DNA of 64,000 nt from DATCIH01 sp036507955 (GCA_036507955.1 DATCIH010000046.1:1-64000), one strand, 5' to 3'; positions 44,854 to 54,246 are shown, numbered from the stretch's first letter. The notes: a model not told the origin generated them from the letters alone. Numbers and translations are program-made.

Positions 44854-46089
44854 TTAGAATATATCTATAAAAAATTCTTTTATTTTATTTGCAAAGCTTG
44901 TCTTACTTTCCTTTTGGTCTCTATTAATGTCAATTGCATTACTATTTTTACTTTTTTCAAGATCAGAAAAATTATTTTTAGTAAAGCTAGAGTCTATATT
45001 GTTATTTACATCCATAACAACACCTACAGCCGTAGAATATACTAGTTCAGAAGCACCAATAAATTCTGGATATCCCAGTCTTACAGGTAACTTTAATATA
45101 CTTTTTCCAAATTCATCTATATTGTTAAAATAACTCAATCCACCACCTGTTAAAATAACTAATGATAGCTCTTCATAATATCCAGAAGCTTTAAGTTTCT
45201 CCAATATTAATAATAAAATTTCTTCAATCCTAGCTTCCATTATGTTACCTAAATAATTATAATCAGCTTCAAAAGTTTCAGCTTCATTAATTCTAGATAT
45301 CTCTTGCTTTGAAGAATATGCTCTCTTTAAGTTTTCGGATTGATTCATGTCTTTTTTCAAACAAATAGCAATATCTTTTGTGATTATCTCCCCCCCTATT
45401 TTTATTGAATAATTAGTCATTAATGTCTTACCTTTAATCATTGAAATATTGATAGTATTAGCTCCCACATCTACTATAGAAACATTTAAATCTTTTTCTC
45501 TTGGTTTTATTAAAACCTGAGACAAAGCTACAGATTGATATACTAGACCATAAATAGAAACTCCTGCACCATCAAAACATTTAAATAGATTATTTATAAA
45601 ATTACTATCTGTATAAATAACCTTCCCATCAACTTCTAATCTATTGCCAGTCATTCCGATAGGTTCTTTTACAGAATTATTTCCATCGATTATATATACT
45701 TCAGGAATAACTCCTATTATTTCTTTACCTATTGGTAAGTCAATAACCCTAGCAGATTTTAACACCCTTTCCTTATCCGAAAAGGATATTTCCCTATTAC
45801 TTGAAGAAATAGCTACGACTCCTTTATTCCATACAATATCACATAGATTTGAAGAAATTGAAATATAAGCTCCCTTCATGTTCAAGTTGAGCTGCTTAAA
45901 AATCTTATTTTTGCAATCTATTAAAGCTTCAATTACACCCTCAATATCAACAATTACTCCATCCTTTACGCCATTTGTTTTTGCACTGGTGACTCCTGCG
46001 ATTTGCAGAAATCCAAATTTATCAATTTTACCAACTGCAATACAAATTTTTGAAGAACCTATGTCTATTCCATAAATATATTCTGCCAT
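44854..46089 (-). CDS. ftsA: cell division protein FtsA
   Basis: Actin-like membrane tether for FtsZ, 411 residues. ATPase motifs: GIDIGSSKICIAVG at the N-terminus, VDVGANTINIS near 205 and LTGGGLSYF near 308. The 1C subdomain is present, and the C-terminal helix NKIKEFFIDIF is the membrane anchor. ATG 46089 is preferred over a TTG one codon earlier, given GGAGGA. It is divergent from the murein cluster usually found upstream, which is not in this window. Confidence 0.93.
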   Translation of the reverse strand: MAEYIYGIDIGSSKICIAVGKIDKFGFLQIAGVTSAKTNGVKDGVIVDIEGVIEALIDCKNKIFKQLNLNMKGAYISISSNLCDIVWNKGVVAISSSNREISFSDKERVLKSARVIDLPIGKEIIGVIPEVYIIDGNNSVKEPIGMTGNRLEVDGKVIYTDSNFINNLFKCFDGAGVSIYGLVYQSVALSQVLIKPREKDLNVSIVDVGANTINISMIKGKTLMTNYSIKIGGEIITKDIAICLKKDMNQSENLKRAYSSKQEISRINEAETFEADYNYLGNIMEARIEEILLLILEKLKASGYYEELSLVILTGGGLSYFNNIDEFGKSILKLPVRLGYPEFIGASELVYSTAVGVVMDVNNNIDSSFTKNNFSDLEKSKNSNAIDINRDQKESKTSFANKIKEFFIDIF

Positions 46090-46174
46090 CAAAAATCCTC
46101 CTAAACAGTTAAAACTATTGATATTTTATATTCAACAAAAATATTAATTTTCCTTTAATTTTTTCTTAATTATT

Positions 46175-46214
46175 ATAAAAAATGAAGGCAGTAATTTCTC
46201 CCTCCATTTTTTAT
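46175..46214 (-). terminator. terminator of the glycosyltransferase gene
   Basis: ATAAAAAATG and CATTTTTTAT arms enclose a 20-base loop, giving an A/T-flanked hairpin after the stop at 46249. Confidence 0.55.
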
Positions 46215-46248
46215 AAGGTGACTTTAGTATATTATTTTAAATTTAATG

Positions 46249-47532
46249 TTAGTTGGTCTTTTCTATCTCTTTTAAATTTATATTCCTCGTATGCACGGTA
46301 TGACTCCATTCCTTTTTGTCTTTATCTATTATGCCTGCTAAGGTCACTGGAATCCAAGTTGCAGAAAAAACTGGATAAATTAAATAGTAAAGAAATATTT
46401 TGAGTTTCAATTTTTTTTCTAGTAATAACATAAAGGGTGTGTAAATAAATTGCAAAATGATAACTAATATACCGAGTACTATATACATATTAAAATTAAA
46501 ATTAGTAAACAAAGTATCAATGTGAGATAAAAGTCTAATAACCATCATACCATTTTGGATGATATTAATCCCTAAGGATATACCAAGAAGTAAAATTACA
46601 AAGGGTTGCACTGAATATAGAGCGCAATCTAATGCAACAAAGTTATGCTCAACTATAGATTTTTTGAATAATTTAAAGAAATATCTAGTTGCTACATCCG
46701 AAAAACCCTGCATCCATCGTTTTCTTTGCTTCATAGAAGAGATAAGTCCTAAAGGCTTTTCATCATAGACTTTAGCATCATGTGCCCATCCAACTTTATA
46801 TCCATTTAGTACAAGTTTACAGGTGAATTCCAAATCCTCAGTAAGACAAGTTGCTCCCCATCCAAGTTTCTTTAAAATGGATGTATCAATACAAAATCCA
46901 GTTCCACCTAATTGATTAGAAAGTTTTAAATTGTTTCTAGCTAATTGGAACATTCGATTTGCTGTCCAAAAGGATATTGAATAAGATCCTGTTATCCAGG
47001 TATCTTCTGGATTTTTACTATCCAAATAACCTTGAACTACTTTATATCCATCACAAAGCTTTTTGTTCATTTCAAGTAAAAAATTCTTGGAAGCTAAATT
47101 ATCTGCATCAAATATGACAACAGAGTCATATTTCTTTTCCATTTTAAAAAGTTTCTCGAAAATCCATTCTAAAGCATAGCCTTTGCCTCGATTTGTATCA
47201 TCAAACCTTTCATACACTAAGGCTCCAGCAGCTCTTGCTCGTTCTGCAGTTTTGTCAGTACAATTGTCTGCTATAACAAAGATATCGTACATATCCTTTG
47301 GATAATCTAGTTCCTTAAGGCTTAAAACATTGTCTTCAATTACTTTTTCTTCATTATGCGCAGCTACCATAATTGCAAAACTTTTTTTTGGTTTAACTAT
47401 TCTTTTATCCTTTATTCTAATAATACCAAAAAAAGAAATACTCATATAATACATTGTAATAATATAAACTACGTTTGAAAATATCTGATAAATTATGTTA
47501 AAAAATAATTTAGTCAAGATAAAAATATTCAT
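46249..47532 (-). CDS. membrane family 2 glycosyltransferase
   Basis: 427 residues: an N-terminal membrane helix, a GT-A domain (about 45-290) and three or four C-terminal membrane helices. The nucleotide-sugar Asp is in VIFDADNLAS near 148, with a TEDLEF acceptor motif near 213 and the processive-type QRKRWMQG near 250, like hyaluronan, chitin and poly-GlcNAc synthases. Substrate and product are unknown. It stands alone between ftsA and pilT with its own terminator and a GGGGGGAG ribosome site. Confidence 0.85.
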   Translation of the reverse strand: MNIFILTKLFFNIIYQIFSNVVYIITMYYMSISFFGIIRIKDKRIVKPKKSFAIMVAAHNEEKVIEDNVLSLKELDYPKDMYDIFVIADNCTDKTAERARAAGALVYERFDDTNRGKGYALEWIFEKLFKMEKKYDSVVIFDADNLASKNFLLEMNKKLCDGYKVVQGYLDSKNPEDTWITGSYSISFWTANRMFQLARNNLKLSNQLGGTGFCIDTSILKKLGWGATCLTEDLEFTCKLVLNGYKVGWAHDAKVYDEKPLGLISSMKQRKRWMQGFSDVATRYFFKLFKKSIVEHNFVALDCALYSVQPFVILLLGISLGINIIQNGMMVIRLLSHIDTLFTNFNFNMYIVLGILVIILQFIYTPFMLLLEKKLKLKIFLYYLIYPVFSATWIPVTLAGIIDKDKKEWSHTVHTRNINLKEIEKTN

Positions 47533-47614
47533 TTTATCTCCCCCCTAATCCACAGATATTTTATCACATAATAGGCTTAAGTTCTATAGAAATAATAAAT
47601 AAAATAAAATCTAA

Positions 47615-48670
47615 TTATATAGAAAGCATCCTAACTATCATCTCTCTATCTATAGCATAAGTCAAAGCTGTTTCATATGTGATAAATCCTTTTTTATAAA
47701 TTTCAACTAAGGCCATATCCATTGTCTTCATGCCGTACCTTATTCCAGTTTGTACAGAAGACTCTATTTGATGAGTTTTACCTTCTCTAATTAGATTTTG
47801 AATAGCTGGAGTTGCAATCATAATTTCAAGTGCTGCTACTCTACCACTATTATCAGTTCTAGGTAAAAGTTGTTGAGATACAATACCTTGAAGTACAGCA
47901 GCTAACTGAATCTTTATCTGTTGCTGTTGGAAGGGAGGAAATACATCAACAATTCTGTCAATGGTTTTTGCAGCCCCTATGGTATGTAATGTGGAAAAAA
48001 CAAGATGTCCGGTTTCGGCTGCGGTAATCGCAATAGCTATTGATTCAATATCTCTCATTTCACCAATCAGTATTACATCAGGATCTTCCCGAAGTATAGA
48101 TTTTAAAGCTCTTTCAAAACTACTGCTATCTTTTCCTATTTCTCTTTGATTTATTATTGATTTATTATGTTTGTGCAAATACTCAATAGGTTCCTCTAAA
48201 GTTATTATATGAGCTGCCCTTGTGGTATTAATTTCATTAATCATAGATGCTAAGGTAGTACTCTTACCACTACCTGTGGGACCGGTTACAAGGACAAGTC
48301 CTCGTTGTCTTGTAGTAAGTTCCTTCACTACAGCAGGAAATTCTAATTCTGTTAAAGTAGGAATTTTAAGTCCTACTACTCTCACTGCTATAGCATCGCT
48401 ACCTCTTTGTTTAAATACATTAATTCTAAATCTACCTAAACCAGATAAAGAATAAGAAGTATCTAATTCACCGTCTTTTATATATTCATTATATAAACTG
48501 CCCAATATTTCTTTAGTATATTCTTCTGTTTCAGAAGGTGTTAATTTTTCATCATTAAGGCTTATAAGTTCTCCATTAATTCTCGCTGTTGGAGGCACTC
48601 CAACAGTTAAATGAAGATCAGAAGCTTTCCTTTTTACGGTTATCTCTAGTAGCTCATTCAATAAAAACAC
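47615..48670 (-). CDS. pilT: type IV pilus retraction ATPase PilT
   Basis: 351-residue secretion-type ATPase. ASDLHLTVG near the N-terminus, Walker A GPTGSGKSTTLASM near 128, Asp box ITLEEPIEYLH, Walker B ILREDPDVILIGEMRD near 193 and the PilT retraction motif (AALEIMIATPAIQNLI) near 278 are visible. The GGGAGG ribosome site fits a GTG at 48670 better than the GTG at 48685. No pilin or PilB genes are nearby, as is common at this sigK-linked locus. Confidence 0.92.
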   Translation of the reverse strand: MFLLNELLEITVKRKASDLHLTVGVPPTARINGELISLNDEKLTPSETEEYTKEILGSLYNEYIKDGELDTSYSLSGLGRFRINVFKQRGSDAIAVRVVGLKIPTLTELEFPAVVKELTTRQRGLVLVTGPTGSGKSTTLASMINEINTTRAAHIITLEEPIEYLHKHNKSIINQREIGKDSSSFERALKSILREDPDVILIGEMRDIESIAIAITAAETGHLVFSTLHTIGAAKTIDRIVDVFPPFQQQQIKIQLAAVLQGIVSQQLLPRTDNSGRVAALEIMIATPAIQNLIREGKTHQIESSVQTGIRYGMKTMDMALVEIYKKGFITYETALTYAIDREMIVRMLSI

Positions 48671-48864
48671 TTTGCTGCCTCCCACTTTTTCATTATAATT
48701 ATATATAATTCTACATAAAAATATAAACTCCTTTTATATCTGCAAAAAAATAAATTGAAGTCTATCCTCCCACTATTTAAAGGGTAAGATAATAGGCTTC
48801 CAGAGTGAATATAATTCAATAAAGGACTGCTATATATGTAATTCTTGCTTATGACCGATTACTC

Positions 48865-49092
48865 TTAATGTACTTCCAATAATAGATAAATCCAACCAAG
48901 ATTAATATTTTCTAGTGGGGTTAAAGCTGTACCTTTATTATTTAATTTTTCAGCTTTTTTTAAATTATAGGATGAAACTATCTTAAACAATATATTCCCA
49001 AGTAGAAAGAGTTCACTCTCATAAATTAATAATTGATTTATCAATGTTTTATCTGCGGGTTCTGTATTGTTTTTAATTTGAAGGGCTTCCAT
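48865..49092 (-). pseudogene. 75-codon ORF, probable 3' part of a nonsense-interrupted gene
   Basis: 75 residues, acidic then hydrophobic (LLIYESELFLLGNILFKIV near 23-40), with no recognised domain. Its ATG directly follows the TAA of the 32-codon ORF upstream and is in the same frame, with almost no ribosome site. I infer a single gene of about 108 codons broken by one stop. Bases 48686-48864, between it and pilT, hold nothing I can support. Confidence 0.45.
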
Positions 49093-49191
49093 TTACTCTT
49101 TACTATAAATATAAAACAATATCAAAGTGCCAATTAAATAAGCTACATTTCCAACCTTTCCTATATCTGCAAGTTGACTATCAGATAACAT
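49093..49191 (-). CDS. 32-residue membrane peptide or 5' part of an interrupted gene
   Basis: Starts MLSDSQLADIGKVGN and then has a hydrophobic stretch YLIGTLILFYIY. GAGGG lies seven bases before the ATG, so translation is likely. The TAA is followed in frame by the ATG of the next ORF. It lies just after the sigK terminator. Confidence 0.45.
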   Translation of the reverse strand: MLSDSQLADIGKVGNVAYLIGTLILFYIYSKE

Positions 49192-49216
49192 ATATATACC
49201 CTCTTAAATATTTTCT

Positions 49217-49254
49217 AATGAAATAAAGGCAACATAAATTGCCTTTATTTCATT
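49217..49254 (-). terminator. sigK terminator
   Basis: A perfect 16-bp inverted repeat (49217-49232 with 49239-49254) around a six-base loop begins at the sigK stop codon, with T-rich DNA following. Confidence 0.8.
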
Positions 49255-49631
49255 CATTTATAATATCCATTATTTAATTCTTTATATAGTTTCTTTAAAG
49301 CTTTTTTTTCAATCCTTGAAACATAAGAACGAGAGATATTAAGTAATTTAGCAATTTCTCTTTGAGTTTTAGTCTTTCCATCAATTAGGCCATAACGCAT
49401 TTCGATAACCACCTTTTCTCTTGCACTTAAGGCGCTATCTAGCTTTATATATAACCTTTTCGTTTGTATTTTATTTTCAACTATCTCAATTATCGAATCT
49501 TCTTCGCTACTTAATACATCCATTAAAGATATTTCATTACCTTCTTTATCGATACCTATTGGATCCTGTAGATATACTTCTCCCTTTATCTTTTTTGTAT
49601 TTCTTATTAGCATCAATATTTCATTTTCTAT
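49254..49631 (-). pseudogene. sigK: 3' half of sigK, interrupted at a skin-type junction
   Basis: Codes for the C-terminal half of sporulation sigma-K: I-E-N-E-I-L-M, then LQDPIGIDKEGNEISLMDVL, KVVIEMRYGLIDGKTKTQRE and NISRSYVSRIEKKALKKL (region 4 helix-turn-helix). An internal TTG/ATG at 49616 allows about 120 residues but lacks regions 1.2-2.3. Upstream of 49631 homology ends and an in-frame stop follows within about ten codons. The missing 5' half is nowhere in the window. Excision of the adjoining element would be needed to rebuild sigK. Confidence 0.85.
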
Positions 49632-49640
49632 TACTACATT
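49617..49640 (-). other. probable recombination junction (att site) in sigK
   Basis: SigK homology starts at the codons for I-E-N-E on the minus strand. AATGA, the reported core of the Bacillus skin crossover, occurs at 49625-49621. The exact crossover cannot be fixed without the other end. Confidence 0.5.
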
Positions 49641-49696
49641 GTGGAAACAAATGAGCTATATATTAGCTAATTGCACTAAGAGTGTGATGCTTCAGG

Positions 49697-51340
49697 TTAT
49701 ATTATATTTTTGCTTCCAAATAACATTAAACTTAACTTTTCACCATCCCATAGGATTTTATCTATCGCACTTTTTATCATTCTTCTTTTATTAGCTACGT
49801 CCATTAGTTCCCAAACACTATCATCTAAAGAGCATAACCTTTCACTAACTAATTCAAGATTAAATTCATTTAATTCTATATTTTTATTCACAGCAGTTAG
49901 TTCCAATAACTTAGTCTTATAAATTTCCTTTTCTTTCACAAGTTCCTCCATCCTTTTTATCATAACATCACGTATTTCATCTGTTAATCCTTTAGTGATT
50001 ATAGTAACTAAATTTTCGATTCCCTTTTCGATTACCGAAATTTGTTTTCGAATTTCATCAATTTCTGATTGCACAGAACCTTTTGTGGTTTCTACTAAAC
50101 TTTCTTTCTCTGATATATTATCAAGCAAAGGGGAGTATTCAACTGCAATTTTTTTTATTTCATTTAATATAGAACTATCAATAACATTGCCATTAATATT
50201 TTTAATGTTACAACGAGTCCTTCTACTTTTCTCCTTCATCTCGCACATATAATAAAAAACTTGTTCTCCAGTTTCAGTTTTTCTTTGCATGGTTTTAGGT
50301 CGCATATAACTTCCGCATTTTGCACAGCGTAAAACGCCAGAAAGTAATGATTGAGTGCTTTTAATTTTCCTGTAGGACTTTGATTTATTTTGTTCTAATA
50401 ACTTTTGCGTTTTAATCCAATCTTCACTTGAGATAATTCCCTCATGTTTACCGATAGATATAATCCACTCACTTGTAGCTCTGAATCTATTACTGCTTAA
50501 TTCTTTATCCTGAAGTGTCTTATTATAGCCCATTATCCCATATAATCCGTTGAATTCACTCCAGTCCGCATATACATCAAATTTATTTTCAATTAAATAA
50601 TCATACATGGTTTTATCTGCAATTGCATAAACTGGATTTGCAAGAATAAATCTTATAGAATATCTTTGAAAATCTAAACCGTTTTTTGTTCTTATTTTAT
50701 TAGTAACTAAATATCTTTCGACTTTAGTTATGGATTTAAAATTTACGAACTTATCAAATATAAGTTTGATAGTAGCAAGTTCATCGTATAATGGTGAAAG
50801 TTTAAACATTGTTCTTTGTTTACCACTCTTATCCATAGTAACAACAGGTTTTGATTCAAAACCTGTTGGTGGAACCCCTCCTAGCCAACGGCCAGTTTTT
50901 GCAAGTTGAACCATGTTATCCTTAATTCTTTCTGCAATAGTTTCCCTTTCAAGTTGAGAAAATACTGAAGCAATATACATCATTGCTCTTCCCATGGGTG
51001 TTGTGGTATCGAATTGCTCTCTAATGGAAACAAAATCTACATTATTATTTTTCAAGTCTTTAATAAGATTTGAAAAATCATGTACGTTTCTACTTATTCT
51101 GTCTAATCTATAGCAGATTATAACATCAAATTTCTTAGCTTTTGCATCTTTCATCATTCTCTGAAATTCTGGTCTATTAGTATTACCACCTGAAAATCCT
51201 TCATCCTCATAAACAAAAAAATCATTTTCGTTTACTCCTGAATACTTCATACCATGCTCTTTACACAGGTGTATTTGATTTTCAATACTTTCCCCTTTAC
51301 CTGTAAATCTACTTTTCCGTGAGTATAGTGCAGCTTTCAT
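49697..51340 (-). CDS. large serine site-specific recombinase, SpoIVCA type
   Basis: 547 residues. Resolvase domain with catalytic Ser in YSRKSRFTGKGESIENQ near the N-terminus and YRLDRISRNVHDF near residue 75; recombinase domain (about 165-270); zinc ribbon with CAKCGSYMRP near 335 and a second Cys pair near 356-368; a coiled coil (about 400-470). It lies about 60 bp from the sigK junction and on the same strand, which identifies it as the candidate excisionase/integrase of the sigK element. SD GGA precedes the ATG, inside the small ORF upstream. Confidence 0.93.
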   Translation of the reverse strand: MKAALYSRKSRFTGKGESIENQIHLCKEHGMKYSGVNENDFFVYEDEGFSGGNTNRPEFQRMMKDAKAKKFDVIICYRLDRISRNVHDFSNLIKDLKNNNVDFVSIREQFDTTTPMGRAMMYIASVFSQLERETIAERIKDNMVQLAKTGRWLGGVPPTGFESKPVVTMDKSGKQRTMFKLSPLYDELATIKLIFDKFVNFKSITKVERYLVTNKIRTKNGLDFQRYSIRFILANPVYAIADKTMYDYLIENKFDVYADWSEFNGLYGIMGYNKTLQDKELSSNRFRATSEWIISIGKHEGIISSEDWIKTQKLLEQNKSKSYRKIKSTQSLLSGVLRCAKCGSYMRPKTMQRKTETGEQVFYYMCEMKEKSRRTRCNIKNINGNVIDSSILNEIKKIAVEYSPLLDNISEKESLVETTKGSVQSEIDEIRKQISVIEKGIENLVTIITKGLTDEIRDVMIKRMEELVKEKEIYKTKLLELTAVNKNIELNEFNLELVSERLCSLDDSVWELMDVANKRRMIKSAIDKILWDGEKLSLMLFGSKNII

Positions 51341-51533
51341 AGCTTTCCATCCTTTTATTATTTATGTCCAGGTAAAGTTTGTTTTTTTTCTCATTACTGA
51401 TAGGTAAAGTTTTAATATATTTTTTTACAAAATCGATATATTCGTTTCCCATTCGTCTTCTTAATTCCAACATTTCCTCTCTTGTTTCTGGATAATGAAC
51501 TTCAACAATGTAGGATGCTTTTGATCTAGGCAC
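51309..51533 (-). CDS. 74-residue protein overlapping the recombinase start
   Basis: GTG start with GAGGG five bases upstream. The protein is charged and helical (ETREEMLELRRRMGNEYIDF near 16-35, then a Lys-rich stretch). Its last 32 bp overlap the recombinase gene, so the two are translationally coupled. I recognise no family. A role as accessory or directionality factor for the recombinase is a guess from position only. Confidence 0.6.
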   Translation of the reverse strand: MPRSKASYIVEVHYPETREEMLELRRRMGNEYIDFVKKYIKTLPISNEKKNKLYLDINNKRMESYESCTILTEK

Positions 51534-51587
51534 AAGATCCCTCTTTTAAATATTTGGTTCACCTATTTATATGTGGAGAACATTAAA

Positions 51588-51618
51588 AAAAGAGATACTG
51601 TTGTAGAGTATCTCTTTT
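51588..51618 (-). terminator. terminator of the EAL-CBS-GGDDF gene
   Basis: AAAAGAGATACT/AGTATCTCTTTT 12-bp stem, seven-base loop and a following T run on the minus strand. Confidence 0.85.
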
Positions 51619-51648
51619 GTCACCCTTTATAAAAACGTGAAATCACTT

Positions 51649-53397
51649 TCAGACTAAAAAACAACTTCTCATTATTTTTTTTGATTCTACTTTACACTTT
51701 TTTTTAATTCTAGCAGCTTCTTCAGTTATTTCAAATATACTTGTATAAGATTTGTTTTTATTAATAACTACCGCAATGGATATACTCATTATTGGGTAAT
51801 TCTCTTCAATGTTATTCCTGTTAAAGGATTGAATATATCCTTTATTTTTGTCATCTTCATTATAAAAGTTTGATATATTGTTATCAAATTCTTCAATTAC
51901 ATTTTTGCAAAGATCATAGGCAGCATGACAGGGAATAATTGCGACAAAGTCGTCTCCTCCAATATGACCTAAAAAACTATCTTTATATTGGCAGGTATGC
52001 TTTTGAATAACGCTAGCTGTAAAGGATAAAATTTTGTCTCCTTTTTCAAACCCGTAATTATCATTAAAAGCTTTAAATTCATTTATATCAAAGTATAAAA
52101 GAGAAAACTTTTTCTGATCTAGGATTAATTTAGAAATTGTATCTTCAATAACAACATTTCCAGGTAGTCCTGTTAAAGGATTAGAATATTTTGCAACATT
52201 TAGTTCAAACTCCATTGCTTTTTCCAGTAAGGAAATTACAGGAACTATTCCAAAATATTTATTATTTTTTTCAACAACTATATAATCATATAATTTATCC
52301 TCTTCCCTTGAAATAACTATTTTAGATACTTTATCCAAAGTAGTGTAATAATCAACAATAAGTGGATTTGGATCCATAATTAGATGGACAGGTCTTTTCA
52401 TATATATTGACCATCCGTATTGAGTTCCAACCTTAGAGAAAAAATTAGAATTCATAACAACACCAACAATTAAAGAGTTGTTATCAACTATTGGTATACC
52501 TCTTAGATTCGAATTGCTTTTAAAGAGTTTATCAACTTCACTACATGTTGTCGTTGACAAAATAGGGCTATCTTGTCTTGCAATTTCTCCTATTTCAACA
52601 TTTGAGCTTGCACTAAAACTATGTTTTTTTAAACTGATATTTTTATTAGCTATTCTTTTTTTTGTTATTTCTGGTGTTTCTAATAGGTTTTCAGCTGGCC
52701 TATTTATTAAAAATCCTTGGCCATAATGTACACCTATTTCAATAAGTGTATTAAGATCGGACACATCTTCTATTCCTTCAGCAATAATTTTAGTATTAGT
52801 TGCATTAGAAAATTCAACAAAGGATTTGATTATTGCTTTTTTATAATGATCCTTTGTTACATTTGTTATTAAACTCATATCAATTTTAATATAGTAGGGT
52901 CTTAGGTTTGCAATAGTCGTAAGTCCAGAATAGCCTGTCCCTACATCATCAATAGCTATTTTATATCCTTGACTCTTATAGTAATTTATAACTTCATTAA
53001 AATCTTTATAATTATCAATTGATGTTTTTTCTGTAATTTCAAATATAATGGACATTGGACTGATGTTATATTCTGATAATATCTCTTTAGTAAAGCCTTT
53101 AATAAAATGCTCATCATTTATAACTGCAGAATCGATATTTACAAATAGCAGTTTATCAGAATTATGACTACTAAATGTTTTTATTGCATTTGTACTACAT
53201 GAAATTTCTAAATCCCAAAGAAGATCATGGATTTTAGCTTCTTCAAAAAGTATTTCAGGATTTATATATTTACTATCCTTGGGTCCCCTAGTCAATGCCT
53301 CGTACCCGATAACATCACCCGTTTGTAATGAAACAATTGGCTGAAAAACTGTTCTCAAATTATTACTACTGATAATTCTCCTTAGTTCGTCTGACAT
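51649..53397 (-). CDS. c-di-GMP signalling protein: EAL, CBS pair and degenerate GGDEF
   Basis: 582 residues. The N-terminal EAL phosphodiesterase (about 5-235) keeps EALTRG, FEITEKTS, DDVGTGYSG, KIDMSL and the IAEGIE glutamate, so it looks catalytic. A CBS pair (about 270-385) and a GGDEF domain (about 410-560) whose signature is GGDDF rather than GGDEF follow. No membrane helix is present, so it is cytosolic. The net activity is probably c-di-GMP breakdown tuned by nucleotide binding at the CBS pair. It lies beyond the recombinase. Confidence 0.92.
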   Translation of the reverse strand: MSDELRRIISSNNLRTVFQPIVSLQTGDVIGYEALTRGPKDSKYINPEILFEEAKIHDLLWDLEISCSTNAIKTFSSHNSDKLLFVNIDSAVINDEHFIKGFTKEILSEYNISPMSIIFEITEKTSIDNYKDFNEVINYYKSQGYKIAIDDVGTGYSGLTTIANLRPYYIKIDMSLITNVTKDHYKKAIIKSFVEFSNATNTKIIAEGIEDVSDLNTLIEIGVHYGQGFLINRPAENLLETPEITKKRIANKNISLKKHSFSASSNVEIGEIARQDSPILSTTTCSEVDKLFKSNSNLRGIPIVDNNSLIVGVVMNSNFFSKVGTQYGWSIYMKRPVHLIMDPNPLIVDYYTTLDKVSKIVISREEDKLYDYIVVEKNNKYFGIVPVISLLEKAMEFELNVAKYSNPLTGLPGNVVIEDTISKLILDQKKFSLLYFDINEFKAFNDNYGFEKGDKILSFTASVIQKHTCQYKDSFLGHIGGDDFVAIIPCHAAYDLCKNVIEEFDNNISNFYNEDDKNKGYIQSFNRNNIEENYPIMSISIAVVINKNKSYTSIFEITEEAARIKKKCKVESKKIMRSCFLV

Positions 53398-53489
53398 ATG
53401 GAACCCTCCTAATACTACTTTATCTAAATTACATTATATAATTAAATAGTTAATATTGAGTTAAGCTTCCTTTATGTTTATGTTATAAA

Positions 53490-54225
53490 GCAATCAGGAC
53501 CACCCGTAAAACGGGTGGTTTGAACCAACCCTATAAGGGTTTATTACTGGCTGTGTCTCAAGACACTCTGAAATGGCCGCCAGCCGCATTCTTTTTCAGG
53601 CTACCCCTAAAGGGGTTTTTTATTTCTTGCCTTTATGTTCTTGCTCGCCCGTAAACGGGTCCATAAATTCCTTCATACTTATTTGATCACTTGCTATATC
53701 TTCTTGTAGCTGATTTTTAATATAATTCTCTATCGTCTTTTTATTTCGGCCTACCGTGTCGACGTAATACCCCTTACACCAAAATTGACGATTTCCATAC
53801 TTATATTTCAAATTTGCATGTTTATCGAATATCATCAGAGAACTCTTTCCTTTAAGATATCCCATAAACTGTGACACACTAAGCTTTGGGGGAATACTCA
53901 CCAACATATGTATGTGATCTGGGCATGCGTTGGCTTCTAGAATTTCTACCCCTTTGTACTCGCATAATTTCCTAATTATTCTTCCGATGTCAGCCTTTAA
54001 TGATCCATATATCACCTGTCTTCTATACTTTGGTGCGAACACTATATGGTATTTGCAATTCCACTTACTATGTGCTAAGCTTTCACTATCTATAATGATA
54101 ACCTCCTTTGTATTTATGCGGTTGACGAACCTGCATTTATTTTATCAAAGGAGGTTGTTTTTTTCTACTCATAGCTAAAAGCTTTTTAGAACCACGGGCA
54201 TAGCCCGTGGTATTCAGTAAACTAA
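53490..54225 (-). mobile_element. IS200-type element (tnpA only), probably decayed
   Basis: Terminal hairpins ACCACCCG/CGGGTGGT (53499-53520) and ACCACGGGC/GCCCGTGGT (54191-54211) bracket a single Y1 transposase gene, the classic IS200 layout. No tnpB. Boundaries are approximate. Confidence 0.8.
53620..54093 (-). pseudogene. tnpA: IS200 transposase TnpA with lost ATG
   Basis: HUH motif DHIHM and catalytic Tyr in KKTIENYIKNQ are intact. Family proteins begin MDSESLAHSKWN; here the Met codon is ATA at 54093-54091, although GGAGGT sits in the right place before it. The first usable start is an internal GTG at 54042, which would remove the first 17 residues. Initiation is therefore weak or absent. 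Confidence 0.75.
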
Positions 54226-54246
54226 CAAAATGGAGGATTAACCTCC

